From: Arthrobacter pigmenti
Lineage (GTDB): Bacteria > Actinomycetota > Actinomycetes > Actinomycetales > Micrococcaceae
Reading direction: 5' to 3'
Assembly (NCBI RefSeq): GCF_011927905.1
Contig: NZ_JAATJL010000001.1
Span: forward strand, 868,001-932,000
DNA: 64,000 nt
Made by a program: the position numbers and the translations under genes
Notes under the pieces: generated by a model
Databases searched by the model: none
What the model was told of the DNA's origin: nothing
What the model saw: only the letters and a program-made list of their open reading frames with translations
Shown: positions 1-8,616 of the stretch, piece by piece
Layout: each line of letters starts with the position of its first letter
How positions within the stretch are numbered: the first letter of the stretch is position 1

Positions 1-50
1 TGCTTTTCCAACAGCTGCCATGGCGAATTAGTCCAATCGACCGGAGGGTC

Positions 51-677
51 ATGATCACCACACTTGCTGAGCGAATCAGGGGCCTCGCATCCCTGTTCTG
101 GCGGGAGCTCGCGAAATTCGGCGCAGTGGGCGGCGTGGCCTTCATCATCGACAAGGGACTGTTCTGGCTGTTCATCCACGGGCCCATGTCGGACAGCGAG
201 GTCAAGGCGCAGGTCGTTTCAGCATCGATTGCCACCGTGTTCGCGTGGATTGCCAATAGGTACTGGACATTCCGCCATCGCAGGCAAGCCAACCCATGGC
301 GCGAGCTCGTGATGTTCGCATTCATCAACGCCATCGGACTGGGCATTGCAGCGGGCTTTGTCTGGCTGGCGAAGTATCCCCTCGATATTTCCGACCGAAC
401 CGGCCTGTTCGTCGCGGGGATCATAGGAACCGTCCTGGCTACTGCCGTGCGTTTTGTGGCTTACCGCTTCTGGGTCTTCAACGTAGAGCTCGATGCAGAG
501 CCCGGCTTCGCGCACGACTACGAACTTATCCACCCGCACTCGCACGGCGGCGCGCATGCCGCGGACACTCCGGACCCCGGCCACACCCGGACGGACCAGA
601 ACGTACGGACGGACCAGCACGACGTCGGCGGGCTGGGCACCGTTGTGCGGGAAGCTAAGCAGCCAACCGAGCAGTAA
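51..677 (+). CDS. GtrA family membrane protein
   Basis: This 208-residue protein belongs to the GtrA family, small membrane proteins thought to help move lipid-linked sugars across the membrane for cell-surface glycosylation. Four hydrophobic segments are visible near residues 21-42, 53-71, 86-106 and 119-142. Family hallmarks are NRYWTF near residue 69 and an R-x-x-x-Y-R-F-W-V-F stretch after the last helix. The tail (about 165-208) is hydrophilic and rich in His and Asp, an extension beyond the family core. The ATG follows a good ribosome site (GGAGGG). The 3' end overlaps the convergent gene by about 23 bases. The family call is secure; the transported substrate is unknown. Confidence 0.9.
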   Translation: MITTLAERIRGLASLFWRELAKFGAVGGVAFIIDKGLFWLFIHGPMSDSEVKAQVVSASIATVFAWIANRYWTFRHRRQANPWRELVMFAFINAIGLGIAAGFVWLAKYPLDISDRTGLFVAGIIGTVLATAVRFVAYRFWVFNVELDAEPGFAHDYELIHPHSHGGAHAADTPDPGHTRTDQNVRTDQHDVGGLGTVVREAKQPTEQ

Positions 678-1401
678 CCCGTTCGCCCGCCAGCAGCCGG
701 TCGGTCACCTCTACGCTGGGGTGTACCAGGACGACGGCGCCGCCGCCCGCCCAGATGCGGACAACGGCAGCCAGCACCGTGTGAAGGGGCAGCGCGGCTG
801 GAATCAGCCACACGCCGTCGTCGTTCTCTGGCTCCTTTGACGCGATTTGATCCTCTGCGGCCAGCGGCGCGGAAGCCAGGTCCTCGAAGGTGAGACTTCT
901 CACGCCGTCGGTGGCGAGCACCGAGTCCGGCAGCGCCGGCTCCTCCAGATAAACGTCGCCGTAGGAACGAACCGAAGCTGCGTAGTCCACGCTCCCGGCC
1001 GGGAGTTCGCCAGGCCAGCGCACATCCAGTGCGCCGGGGGCGATGAACACAAGAACGCCGTTGTCAGCAATATCGTTGCGAGCAACATCGGCCTCCATCG
1101 AGAGGCGGATGTCAGCTTCTGCTGAAGGCTCCGTAATGGCACTCCGCGCTCCCACTTGCCAGCATGCCAGAGCCCAGACAAGGGATTTCCAGTGCGGGGG
1201 CAGGTTCATTGCGACAACGGTGGAGTCGCCGGCGTCCAGTTCCTCGACGAGGAGGTTGGAGGTCTTGGCCACCCAATTGTCGAGCACCCGCCCGGATAGC
1301 TCAATGCGTTCGTTCGCCTCGCCGTACCAGATGAGCTTCGGTCTGGAGGATGCCGCCCGGAAGGATTCGAGGAGTTCGGCCACGCTGGAAATACTGGTCA
1401 T
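655..1401 (-). CDS. TIGR03089 family protein (AMP-binding-like)
   Basis: This 248-residue protein resembles the TIGR03089 family of Actinobacteria, which looks like a short N-terminal piece of an AMP-dependent ligase. The opening (FRAASSRPKLIWYGEANERIELSG) and the later NLPPHWKSLVWALACW and VFIAPGALDVRWPGE segments are typical of the family. It is far too short for a working acyl-CoA ligase and lacks the usual TSGTTGxPKG loop, so its role is unknown. It is transcribed divergently from the whiB gene. In other actinobacteria it sits in the same envelope and WhiB neighbourhood, which supports the assignment. Confidence 0.8.
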   Translation of the reverse strand: MTSISSVAELLESFRAASSRPKLIWYGEANERIELSGRVLDNWVAKTSNLLVEELDAGDSTVVAMNLPPHWKSLVWALACWQVGARSAITEPSAEADIRLSMEADVARNDIADNGVLVFIAPGALDVRWPGELPAGSVDYAASVRSYGDVYLEEPALPDSVLATDGVRSLTFEDLASAPLAAEDQIASKEPENDDGVWLIPAALPLHTVLAAVVRIWAGGGAVVLVHPSVEVTDRLLAGERVTARLAA

Positions 1402-1536
1402 TGATGCTGTTCCTTCCCAGCGCCGCCGCGGTCCGCCGGGGCGTATTCGAGGGTGCCGGTTTCTGAATCGTGAGGAGTCTTTCGCGTGGCGTGCCCACCG
1501 CTTGCAAAAATTACTCTATAAGATTCCTTCCGCCGC

Positions 1537-1566
1537 TTGACTCGCAACGTATTACACGCGTGTAAT
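1537..1566 (+). promoter_or_regulatory. Putative whiB promoter with overlapping 16-bp palindrome
   Basis: A TTGACT -35 element (1537-1542) and a TGTAAT -10 element (1561-1566) are separated by 18 bases. A perfect 16-base palindrome, ATTACACGCGTGTAAT (1551-1566), covers the spacer and the whole -10 element. A dimeric regulator bound there would block RNA polymerase. The predicted start of transcription lies about 100 bases before the whiB ATG. The sequence features are seen directly; promoter and operator function are inferred. Confidence 0.5.
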
Positions 1567-1673
1567 TAGGTCATCGGATTTGTTCCGGCGGACGGGATTT
1601 AGAGGTTCACAGCGACTTGCGGTGGACGCATCTCCCACACTTCCAGCCGGAGCTGCAACACCGGGAGGCTGAT

Positions 1674-2222
1674 ATGGGGCAGGCAGAGCACATTCAGGAC
1701 CGTACATCCATAGCGGCCCAGGCATCGGCACGTTACGGATCAAGGGGAGTACCACAGGACTGGTACGTTGACCCGGCAGATCCGGGTGCTGCTGTTCGGT
1801 ACAAACAGCAAACCCAGGGCCTGGAAGATGAGGCGACGGCGTTCCTCGCAGCGCACGAGGCACTCAGCGACGGCGCTGCCGTCGAGAACTTCCTGGACCC
1901 GCAGAAAGTCCCCAGCCCGCGCAAACCCGCTGCACCGGAACACGTGGAGCAGGCTGTCTGGATCGGACTGCCCGGAATCGGCTCCGACTTCGATGATGAA
2001 GGCGAGCTCGGGTGGCAGGCGGATGCCCTGTGCGCGCAGACAGACCCTGAAGCATTCTTCCCGGAAAAGGGCGGCTCAACGCGGGACGCCAAGAAGGTCT
2101 GTGGCTCCTGCAACGTCAAGGCGCAGTGCCTGGAATACGCGCTGGCTAATGATGAGCGGTTCGGGATCTGGGGAGGCCTCTCCGAGCGTGAGCGCCGGCG
2201 GTTACGAAAGCGAGCAGTCTGA
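1674..2222 (+). CDS. whiB2: WhiB family transcriptional regulator (WhiB2/WhmD type)
   Basis: This is an iron-sulfur transcription factor of the Wbl family. The C-terminal half has the four cluster-binding cysteines at 120, 143, 146 and 152 (C-X22-C-X2-C-X5-C), then the GIWGG turn (164-168) and a basic RERRRLRKR tail for DNA contact. WhiB2-type proteins control septation and cell division in actinobacteria. The protein is 182 residues because of an N-terminal extension of about 100 residues; most family members are 80-100. The ATG is preceded by GGGAGG at a 5-base gap, so the long form looks real. The next gene begins at its stop codon, which suggests translational coupling. The WhiB2 subtype rests on the neighbourhood. 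Confidence 0.9.
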   Translation: MGQAEHIQDRTSIAAQASARYGSRGVPQDWYVDPADPGAAVRYKQQTQGLEDEATAFLAAHEALSDGAAVENFLDPQKVPSPRKPAAPEHVEQAVWIGLPGIGSDFDDEGELGWQADALCAQTDPEAFFPEKGGSTRDAKKVCGSCNVKAQCLEYALANDERFGIWGGLSERERRRLRKRAV

Positions 2223-5200
2223 TTCATCCTCACCAGAGGGTCACCGCCGTTGTCGTAGCGCACAACGGTGCCGAGTACCTCGCTGAAACGCTGGGTGCAC
2301 TCGGTCGACAGACCCGACCCGCAGACTTCCACGTTGGAGTAGACGCCGGTTCAACTGATGAATCGGCGTCTATTCTGCAACTGCAGCTTCCGGTAGGTTC
2401 GCCGGTTGTGGGGGCGACCGGACGTGGCGGATTCGGAGGCGCCATCCGGACGGGACTGGCGGAAATTCCTGCCGCCCGTCGTGCCAACCCTGAGGCTGCG
2501 GACCAGGACTGGATCTGGTTGGTGCACGATGATTCAGCTCCCGAACCGACGGCCCTGGAGGAACTGCTTCGAGCCGTTGAACTCGCTCCGTCGGTTACCG
2601 TCGCCGGAGCCAAACAGGTTGAGTGGGAACACCGGCGGAAGCTGGTTGATGTTGGACTCTCGATCAGCCGTTGGGCCGAGCGGCTCACACTCATCGATGT
2701 AGACGAACTGGATCAGGGCCAGTATGACGCGCGCAGTGACACCTTCGCCGTAAACTCGGCAGGCATGCTCATCCGCCGTGATGTGTGGGAAGAGCTCGGC
2801 GGGTTCGACCCGGCACTGCCGGGCGTCGGCGATGATGTCGATTTCTGCTGGCGGAACCGCCTCGCCGGGCATCGCGTGGTGGTGGTGCCCGCTGCGGCGA
2901 TGCGGCATGCCGGCTCCCGCGAAAGCCACACAGCCGTGTTCCGTGCAGCACGTCGCTCCGAGGTGTACCTTCGCCTCAAGCACGCCACGCTCTGGAAGAT
3001 ACCTTTTTTGGCAATCGGTGCCGTCCTGGGCGGATTCGCCCGGCTGATTCTGGGGATGCTTGCGAAGGACCCCGGGTACGGACTCGGGCAACTGGCCGCC
3101 AGTATCGCAGCCTGTCTCAAACCTTTTGACCTCTATCGCTCGCGACGGTCCGCAGCCCGCACCAAGCGGCGGCCGCGCTCAGTTGTTCGCGCCCTGCGGA
3201 CACACCGGCGGGAAGTGTGGTCACACCGCAAGTCCGTGGTTGAAGCTTTCTCTGCGCGTGGGCTCGATGACGAGTCCTATGCCCAAAGCACCGCCGCAGA
3301 AGTTCCGAGCGGTGATGCCCACGACGATTTCGCGGCACTCGAAGGTCCGTCCCGCCTATGGGTCGGTTGGGGTGCCATCGCCGCTGCTGTGGTTCTGTTG
3401 GGTGTCTCGGTTGTCGCGCTGTCCAGATTCATTGGTGCGCCGGCGCTCGCCGGCGGTGCGCTGCTTCCTGTATCGACAGACCTCGCAGAGATTTGGGCCA
3501 ATTCTTCCCGGTGGTGGATCGGACTTGGCTCAGGGGTAGCCGGCCACGGAGATCCGTTCGGCTACGTTCTGTGGGTGCTGTCCGCTCTGGGATTCGGTAA
3601 CGGCAACGCGGCTATCGTTGCCCTGCTGCTGTGTGCCGCCCCGCTGGCCGGTGTGAGCGCATGGTTTGCAGCCGGCGCCCTGGTCCGCAGCAGACCGTTG
3701 CGGCTGTGGGCGGCCTTCTTCTGGGGTTCAGTGCCAGTACTTCAGGTTGCACTGGGAACCGGGCGTCTCGGTGCACTTTTGGTCCACATCCTGCTCCCGC
3801 TTGCAGCCCTCGCGATGATTCGCGCTGTGGGTCAGGCCCCAGGCAGGCCGGGCTCACAGTCGGACGATTCGGTCGGGTACAGGAACCGCCAGCGCGGCCT
3901 GCAGTTGATGCTGAAACCGGGGATCAACGGGATTCCGAGCTGGACCGCCGCAGCAGCAGCCGGCTTGCTGGTCGCAGCGATCGTTGCCAGTGCGCCGTCC
4001 CTGCTGGTCTTCTTTGTGCTCGCCATTCTCCTGATCACCTTTGTAGCCAGGCGCCGGGCGAAGACCTTGTGGTGGGCTCTGCTGCCGGCGTTGGCCCTCT
4101 TCCTGCCGTTTGCGATTTCAACCCTGGATCGTCCCAGGGCTGTGGTTGGGGATCCGGGGCTCCCATTTCCATTCGAGGCCGCCGCACTGTGGCAGCAGCT
4201 GCTCGGTTACCCCGTGGCATTTGACCCCTTTGCACCGCTTGCAGCCTTTCCGACCCTCCCGCCGGGGCCCTGGCCGCTTGTCGCAGCGTTGTTGGTCGGG
4301 TTGCCGGTGCTGCTGCTGGGGGCCGTTGCACTGTTCCTGCCGGGACGTGGCCGGCCGGCGGCACGGGTGCTGTGGCTGCTTGCGATCCTGGCGCTCCTTG
4401 GGAGCGCTGGAAGTTCCCTCGTGGTTACTGCAGTCGGCTCCGCGACCCTCACCACCCCCTTCTCCGGCCCGTGGGTTTCGGTGCTCACCTTCGCGGTGCT
4501 CGCCGCAGGTCTTCTAGGCGGGGAGGGCATCTCGCAGGTCCTCCGCACCCGGCGCGCACGCTCGAACCCCTCCGCTGCGCGCGGCATGCGCCTGTGGCTG
4601 ACTTCAGCTGCCGTCATCCTGGCTCTGGGGCCCGCAACCAGCCTTGGGCTGTGGTTGATTCCGCAACTTCGTACGCCGGATTCTTCCATTGCGGCCACGT
4701 CCTTCGGTACGGAGTCGTGGGTAGTGCCAAGTGCACAGCGGACGTTGCCGGCCACGGCAGCGGATCGGGGGAGTAGCGGGGAACGAAGCCGCACCCTGGT
4801 GATGAATGTTGACGGCGACAGGAACGTCAGCGCTGCAGTGATGCGTGGTGGCGGGACCACCCTGGACGGACTGTCGCAGATATATGCGGCTCGTCAGTTG
4901 CACGGACCACTCCTGGACGCCCAGTTGAGGACCGACGACGACGCCACGGCGGACATGCGCCGGACAGTGGCCACCCTCGTCGCCGGAACCGGTGCCGATC
5001 CGCGTGAAGAACTGAAGCGGCTCGGCGTTGGGTTCGTAGTGCTGCAGCAGTCCGACTCGGCGGCCGAAGTTCTCGCCAGCCAGATCGATTCCGTACCGGG
5101 GCTTGTATCGGTTGGCAACACCGAGTCAGGGTGGCTGTGGCGCGTCGAGATGCAGGCATCCGGAGCGACCGAATCGGCGCCGCAGACAGGACGCATCCGC

Positions 5201-5797
5201 ATCCTCGACGAGTCCGGAACCACTATCAGCGTGCTTGACTCTGACGCGACAACCGCGTCCGCGGACGTTCCGGCAGGACCGATAGGGCGAATCCTCGTAC
5301 TGGCCGAACGTGCCGCTCCCGGATGGGAAGCAACGCTGAACGGACAGCGGCTGGAACCTGCTGACGCAGGTTGGAGCCAGGGCTACACGCTTCCGGAGAG
5401 CGGCGGCACGCTTGAGGTCCGCTATGTGACTCCGTGGGAACCGTGGGTGGGAACCGGACAAGCGGTGGTGTTCGCATTGACCGTGCTGTTGGCCGTTCCC
5501 ATCCCCGCGCGCCCCCGGCTTGTACGCATCCCGCCCAGCAGGAACAGGGCAACTGAAGTTCGCTCTTCCTCAGGCAGGCGTGCAGCGGTCCCGGTCCGCG
5601 ATACGAAGCGTGTGCAGCCTGATGCAGTGCCAAACGATGCGCACGATGGTGCGATTGTGAAGGAGCAAGCCGGCACCGGAAACGAGGCCGCAAATGGTGA
5701 GCGCCCGGTCGCCGGTGAGCACCCCGGGGCCGGCGCGTCCGCCGGTACACCAAGGTCCGAAGATGCGGCTCTGAGCGGTAGAAGGGCCGGTAACTGA
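2222..5797 (+). CDS. Large family 2 glycosyltransferase with polytopic membrane region
   Basis: The protein is about 1,190 residues. Residues 7-230 form a GT-A glycosyltransferase domain: VTAVVVAHNGAEYL at the start, a VHDDSAPEP nucleotide-sugar/metal site near residue 103, and GVGDDVDFCWRNR near residue 200. Next come a membrane helix near 260, about ten more helices between 375 and 810, an extracytoplasmic region, a last helix near 1080-1096, and a charged low-complexity tail. It probably moves a sugar onto an envelope polymer or lipid at the membrane. The conserved N-terminus begins before the first in-frame GTG (2408), and no ATG, GTG or TTG lies between the upstream in-frame stop (2189) and 2408. 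The start is therefore placed at ATT 2222, which overlaps the whiB stop by one base; CTG 2219 is an alternative. Confidence 0.8.
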   Translation: MHPHQRVTAVVVAHNGAEYLAETLGALGRQTRPADFHVGVDAGSTDESASILQLQLPVGSPVVGATGRGGFGGAIRTGLAEIPAARRANPEAADQDWIWLVHDDSAPEPTALEELLRAVELAPSVTVAGAKQVEWEHRRKLVDVGLSISRWAERLTLIDVDELDQGQYDARSDTFAVNSAGMLIRRDVWEELGGFDPALPGVGDDVDFCWRNRLAGHRVVVVPAAAMRHAGSRESHTAVFRAARRSEVYLRLKHATLWKIPFLAIGAVLGGFARLILGMLAKDPGYGLGQLAASIAACLKPFDLYRSRRSAARTKRRPRSVVRALRTHRREVWSHRKSVVEAFSARGLDDESYAQSTAAEVPSGDAHDDFAALEGPSRLWVGWGAIAAAVVLLGVSVVALSRFIGAPALAGGALLPVSTDLAEIWANSSRWWIGLGSGVAGHGDPFGYVLWVLSALGFGNGNAAIVALLLCAAPLAGVSAWFAAGALVRSRPLRLWAAFFWGSVPVLQVALGTGRLGALLVHILLPLAALAMIRAVGQAPGRPGSQSDDSVGYRNRQRGLQLMLKPGINGIPSWTAAAAAGLLVAAIVASAPSLLVFFVLAILLITFVARRRAKTLWWALLPALALFLPFAISTLDRPRAVVGDPGLPFPFEAAALWQQLLGYPVAFDPFAPLAAFPTLPPGPWPLVAALLVGLPVLLLGAVALFLPGRGRPAARVLWLLAILALLGSAGSSLVVTAVGSATLTTPFSGPWVSVLTFAVLAAGLLGGEGISQVLRTRRARSNPSAARGMRLWLTSAAVILALGPATSLGLWLIPQLRTPDSSIAATSFGTESWVVPSAQRTLPATAADRGSSGERSRTLVMNVDGDRNVSAAVMRGGGTTLDGLSQIYAARQLHGPLLDAQLRTDDDATADMRRTVATLVAGTGADPREELKRLGVGFVVLQQSDSAAEVLASQIDSVPGLVSVGNTESGWLWRVEMQASGATESAPQTGRIRILDESGTTISVLDSDATTASADVPAGPIGRILVLAERAAPGWEATLNGQRLEPADAGWSQGYTLPESGGTLEVRYVTPWEPWVGTGQAVVFALTVLLAVPIPARPRLVRIPPSRNRATEVRSSSGRRAAVPVRDTKRVQPDAVPNDAHDGAIVKEQAGTGNEAANGERPVAGEHPGAGASAGTPRSEDAALSGRRAGN

Positions 5798-5798
5798 C

Positions 5799-7445
5799 GT
5801 GGGAAGCATGAGCAGGAAAAACAAAACGGAACGTACCGGCGCTCGAACCCCGCGCGGCACCTGGGTGCGCAGTGCGGCTGGCGTGGCTGCCGGCGTCGTA
5901 CTGGTGTCTGCGACGGGCGCGCTCGTCGGGGCGGGCATCGCGGGGAGGATTGGAACTGCCTCGGAGCAGTTTCCCGTTCCGACTGCTGCCGTACCTGCCG
6001 GTGAGTACTCTGCCGTCTGTCCCGAACCGCTCAGGCTTCTGGAGGGCGCTGTGGAGGGCGGGGATCCCGAGTTCAGCCCGGTATCCGAAACAGCAGAGAA
6101 CCGGGTCAGCGCGATGGCTTTGAGCGACCTCGGAGGCACAGTGCCCGGTGCGGCCGTGAGGCCGCTCGGAGCCGATGAGCCGGCAGTTGTCATTGCCGAA
6201 CAGGTGCCCGAATCGGAAGAGGCGAAGCCGCAGGTAAGCAACGAGGACGGATTGACCGGGCGCGTTGCCGGTGTTGTCCGCGGTGAAACTGTGGAGAACG
6301 CAACGGTGCTGCGCGCCCAGGCCCTTGGTGAGCAGGAGGCAACCGCAGGCGCGGGATTCACGTACACGGCATCCGATGGTGACCTCGCGGGGCTTGCTAC
6401 GGCGAACTGCCAGGAGCCGTCGAACGACTTCTGGCTGGTGGGCGCCTCGACGACTGTTGGCGCAACCGCGGTGCTGAAGCTGCACAACCCATCGGTCTCG
6501 CCAGCTACGGTCAATCTTGAACTGCATGGATCCAAGGGCGTGATCGAAGCGCCCGGCGGCAGGGGAATACTGATCGCGCCGGGTGAATCGGAGTCGATCG
6601 TGTTGGCCGGTCTCGCTGCCAACGACGAGAATGTTGCCATCAGGGTTCGCAGCGACGGCGGCCGTGTCAGCGGATTCGTCCAACAGAGCGTGCTCCGGGG
6701 GCTGACCTCCGGCGGGGTGGACCTCATTCAGTCCTCCGCTCCAAGCTCATCCACCCAGGTTGTTCCGGGCATCCAGATCCAGCCTGATGATGTGATGGAT
6801 GAAATTGTTGCCCAGGAGGGATACGCGAACGCTGCTCCTTCCCTGCAGGTAGCGGTGCCGGGCGGAACCGACGCTGTCCTCGACGTCCGGATCTACGGGC
6901 CCAACGGTGAAGTCGCATTGCCCGGCGGGGGAGTCGTTACCGCGGCGGCAGGAGCTGTGACAGCAATCCCCCTGGACTCCCTTCCGGAAGGAAACTATGC
7001 GGCAGTCGTCAGCTCGGATGTGTTGATCGTCTCGGGCGCGCGGGTTGCGCGGGGAACAGCACCGGATGAACCCCTCGACCTCGCACGGATTCCGTCGGCG
7101 GCCCGGCTTGGAAGCCAGCATGTTTCGGTGCTGCCGACCGGTGCTGACGCATCGTTCATCTTCAGCGCCCCGTCTGGAAGGGCAGAAGTCACGATCACAC
7201 CGGTCAATGCCGAAGGCGCGCTCGGCGAGCAGCGCGTATTCAATGTAGGCGGAGGCACCACGGTAACGGTGCCCGCGACCGAACTCGGCGAGGGCACGGT
7301 GGCTGCGCTGATCGGATCGTCAGGGGACCCCGCGTATGGGGCGCAGCTCGCAACCCTTGGCGGAGAGACGCCCGGAATTGCGGTCTCGCCGATTCCGCCA
7401 GGGAGCGCGGGGCAACTAAGTGTCGCGGTGAATATCGGCTACTAG
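5799..7445 (+). CDS. DUF5719 family membrane-anchored protein
   Basis: This 548-residue protein has a cytoplasmic basic start, one hydrophobic segment at about residues 23-45, and a long extracytoplasmic part made of beta-rich repeats. It matches the DUF5719 family found next to the same large glycosyltransferase in actinobacteria. The GTG start lies one base after the glycosyltransferase stop, so the two are very likely co-translated and may act together outside the membrane. An in-frame ATG at 5808 is an alternative start. No enzymatic motif is visible. A scaffold or ligand-binding role beside the glycosyltransferase is inference. Confidence 0.75.
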   Translation: MGSMSRKNKTERTGARTPRGTWVRSAAGVAAGVVLVSATGALVGAGIAGRIGTASEQFPVPTAAVPAGEYSAVCPEPLRLLEGAVEGGDPEFSPVSETAENRVSAMALSDLGGTVPGAAVRPLGADEPAVVIAEQVPESEEAKPQVSNEDGLTGRVAGVVRGETVENATVLRAQALGEQEATAGAGFTYTASDGDLAGLATANCQEPSNDFWLVGASTTVGATAVLKLHNPSVSPATVNLELHGSKGVIEAPGGRGILIAPGESESIVLAGLAANDENVAIRVRSDGGRVSGFVQQSVLRGLTSGGVDLIQSSAPSSSTQVVPGIQIQPDDVMDEIVAQEGYANAAPSLQVAVPGGTDAVLDVRIYGPNGEVALPGGGVVTAAAGAVTAIPLDSLPEGNYAAVVSSDVLIVSGARVARGTAPDEPLDLARIPSAARLGSQHVSVLPTGADASFIFSAPSGRAEVTITPVNAEGALGEQRVFNVGGGTTVTVPATELGEGTVAALIGSSGDPAYGAQLATLGGETPGIAVSPIPPGSAGQLSVAVNIGY

Positions 7446-7484
7446 GCCTTCGCCGTCGAACCGTATTCGCCGGCAGAGCGGGTG

Positions 7485-7976
7485 CTAGGCGCGGGATCGC
7501 CCATAGGCCGGATCGACGGCTTCGGGAGTCATGCCAAGCAGCTCCGCGATCTGTTCGACGACGACGTCGTGTACCAGCTCATTGGTGGGAACGTAGCCTT
7601 TGGCAGCCATCTCGATGGGATGCCGGTACACCGTGATGATCGCCGGCCGTTTGTCGACGGCAGCGGTGGAGGTACCGAGCAGGCCGCGAAGTGCGAGAGG
7701 GGTCATACTCTCCAATCCGTCCGGGATTTCCTGCACAATTATCTGGACGTCCTGGATCCGGTCGCCCCAGAGCCGTTCGAGGCGCTGCGCTGACTCCATG
7801 ACCCAGTCTTCGAAACGCTCGGACCGGGTCCGGGCACCGGGGAGATGGGAAGGGACCAGGTCGCCGCGCAAACCGCGTCCGTGCCGGTTGCGACGCCGCC
7901 TGGCGGAACCGGAAGATCCGCGAAGCGGGGAGTCCGGCACGGCCAGGCGAATCGACAGTTCAGAGCTATCCCGCAT
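7485..7976 (-). CDS. Zincin-like metallopeptidase family protein
   Basis: This 163-residue protein belongs to the small zincin-like family whose M. tuberculosis member is Rv3259, next to whiB2. After an Arg-rich N-terminus (residues 24-34), the core starts near FEDWVMESAQRLERLWGDRI. The region where active zincins carry HExxH reads ELVHDVVVEQIAELLGMTPEAVDP. It keeps one His and one Glu but not the full motif, so peptidase activity is doubtful. It lies convergent to the DUF5719 gene and divergent from the DUF3499 gene. Confidence 0.75.
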   Translation of the reverse strand: MRDSSELSIRLAVPDSPLRGSSGSARRRRNRHGRGLRGDLVPSHLPGARTRSERFEDWVMESAQRLERLWGDRIQDVQIIVQEIPDGLESMTPLALRGLLGTSTAAVDKRPAIITVYRHPIEMAAKGYVPTNELVHDVVVEQIAELLGMTPEAVDPAYGRSRA

Positions 7977-8111
7977 GAAGAAACTCTAGTCCCAAGTCGG
8001 CTTGCCTGCACCCCGGCGCGCAGCTTGAAGCACCGCCACCATTCACGCGAGCCCGTGGGAAACGAGAGTCGGTCCGCCGAGCGGTCGCCGGACACGGTAG
8101 GCTGATCAGTC

Positions 8112-8492
8112 GTGGGATCCATCCGTCAATGTTCGCGTTCAGCGTGCCAGCGAGCTGCTGTGGCAACGCTGACTTATGTGTATGCCGATTCCACTGCAGT
8201 GCTTGGTCCGCTCGCCACCTATGCCGAGCCGCATTCCTATGACCTGTGCACGCTCCACGCGGAAAGACTGACAGTTCCACGCGGCTGGGAAGTTCTCCGG
8301 CTGGCTCTGCCCTCCGGACGGCCCGAACCGAATCCGGATGACCTCCTCGCGCTCGCAAACGCCGTACGGGAGGCTGCGACGGACCGAAGCATTCCCGAGC
8401 CGGCAGCACCGTCTTCGAAAACCCCTCTCTCACCGCCACCGGGAGAGCAGGGTGCCCGTCGAGGCCATCTGAGGGTGCTGCGCGACTCCTAA
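8112..8492 (+). CDS. DUF3499 family protein
   Basis: This 126-residue protein matches DUF3499, an actinobacterial family of unknown function next to whiB2 and the zincin-like gene (Rv3258c in M. tuberculosis). Visible features are a possible metal site made of Cys7, Cys12, Cys46 and His49 (C-x4-C ... C-x2-H), and a proline-rich, weakly conserved C-terminal third. The start is GTG. A zinc-ribbon fold is inferred from residue spacing only. Confidence 0.8.
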   Translation: MGSIRQCSRSACQRAAVATLTYVYADSTAVLGPLATYAEPHSYDLCTLHAERLTVPRGWEVLRLALPSGRPEPNPDDLLALANAVREAATDRSIPEPAAPSSKTPLSPPPGEQGARRGHLRVLRDS

Positions 8493-8616
8493 AGCAACCT
8501 GCAGCCAATTCTCCGTCCGCTCATGCTGCGCGATACGCTTGTTTCACCGCACTGCGTAGCGCTGCAGTACCGCGCACTCCGAGCTGTATCCGGAATCCTG
8601 GAAGGGTTGCATCCCA

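Noticed and set aside
5226..6727. Long open frames on the minus strand opposite the glycosyltransferase and DUF5719 genes (up to 485 codons)
   Set aside because: They lie inside two well-supported plus-strand genes, show no recognisable motif and reflect the high GC content.
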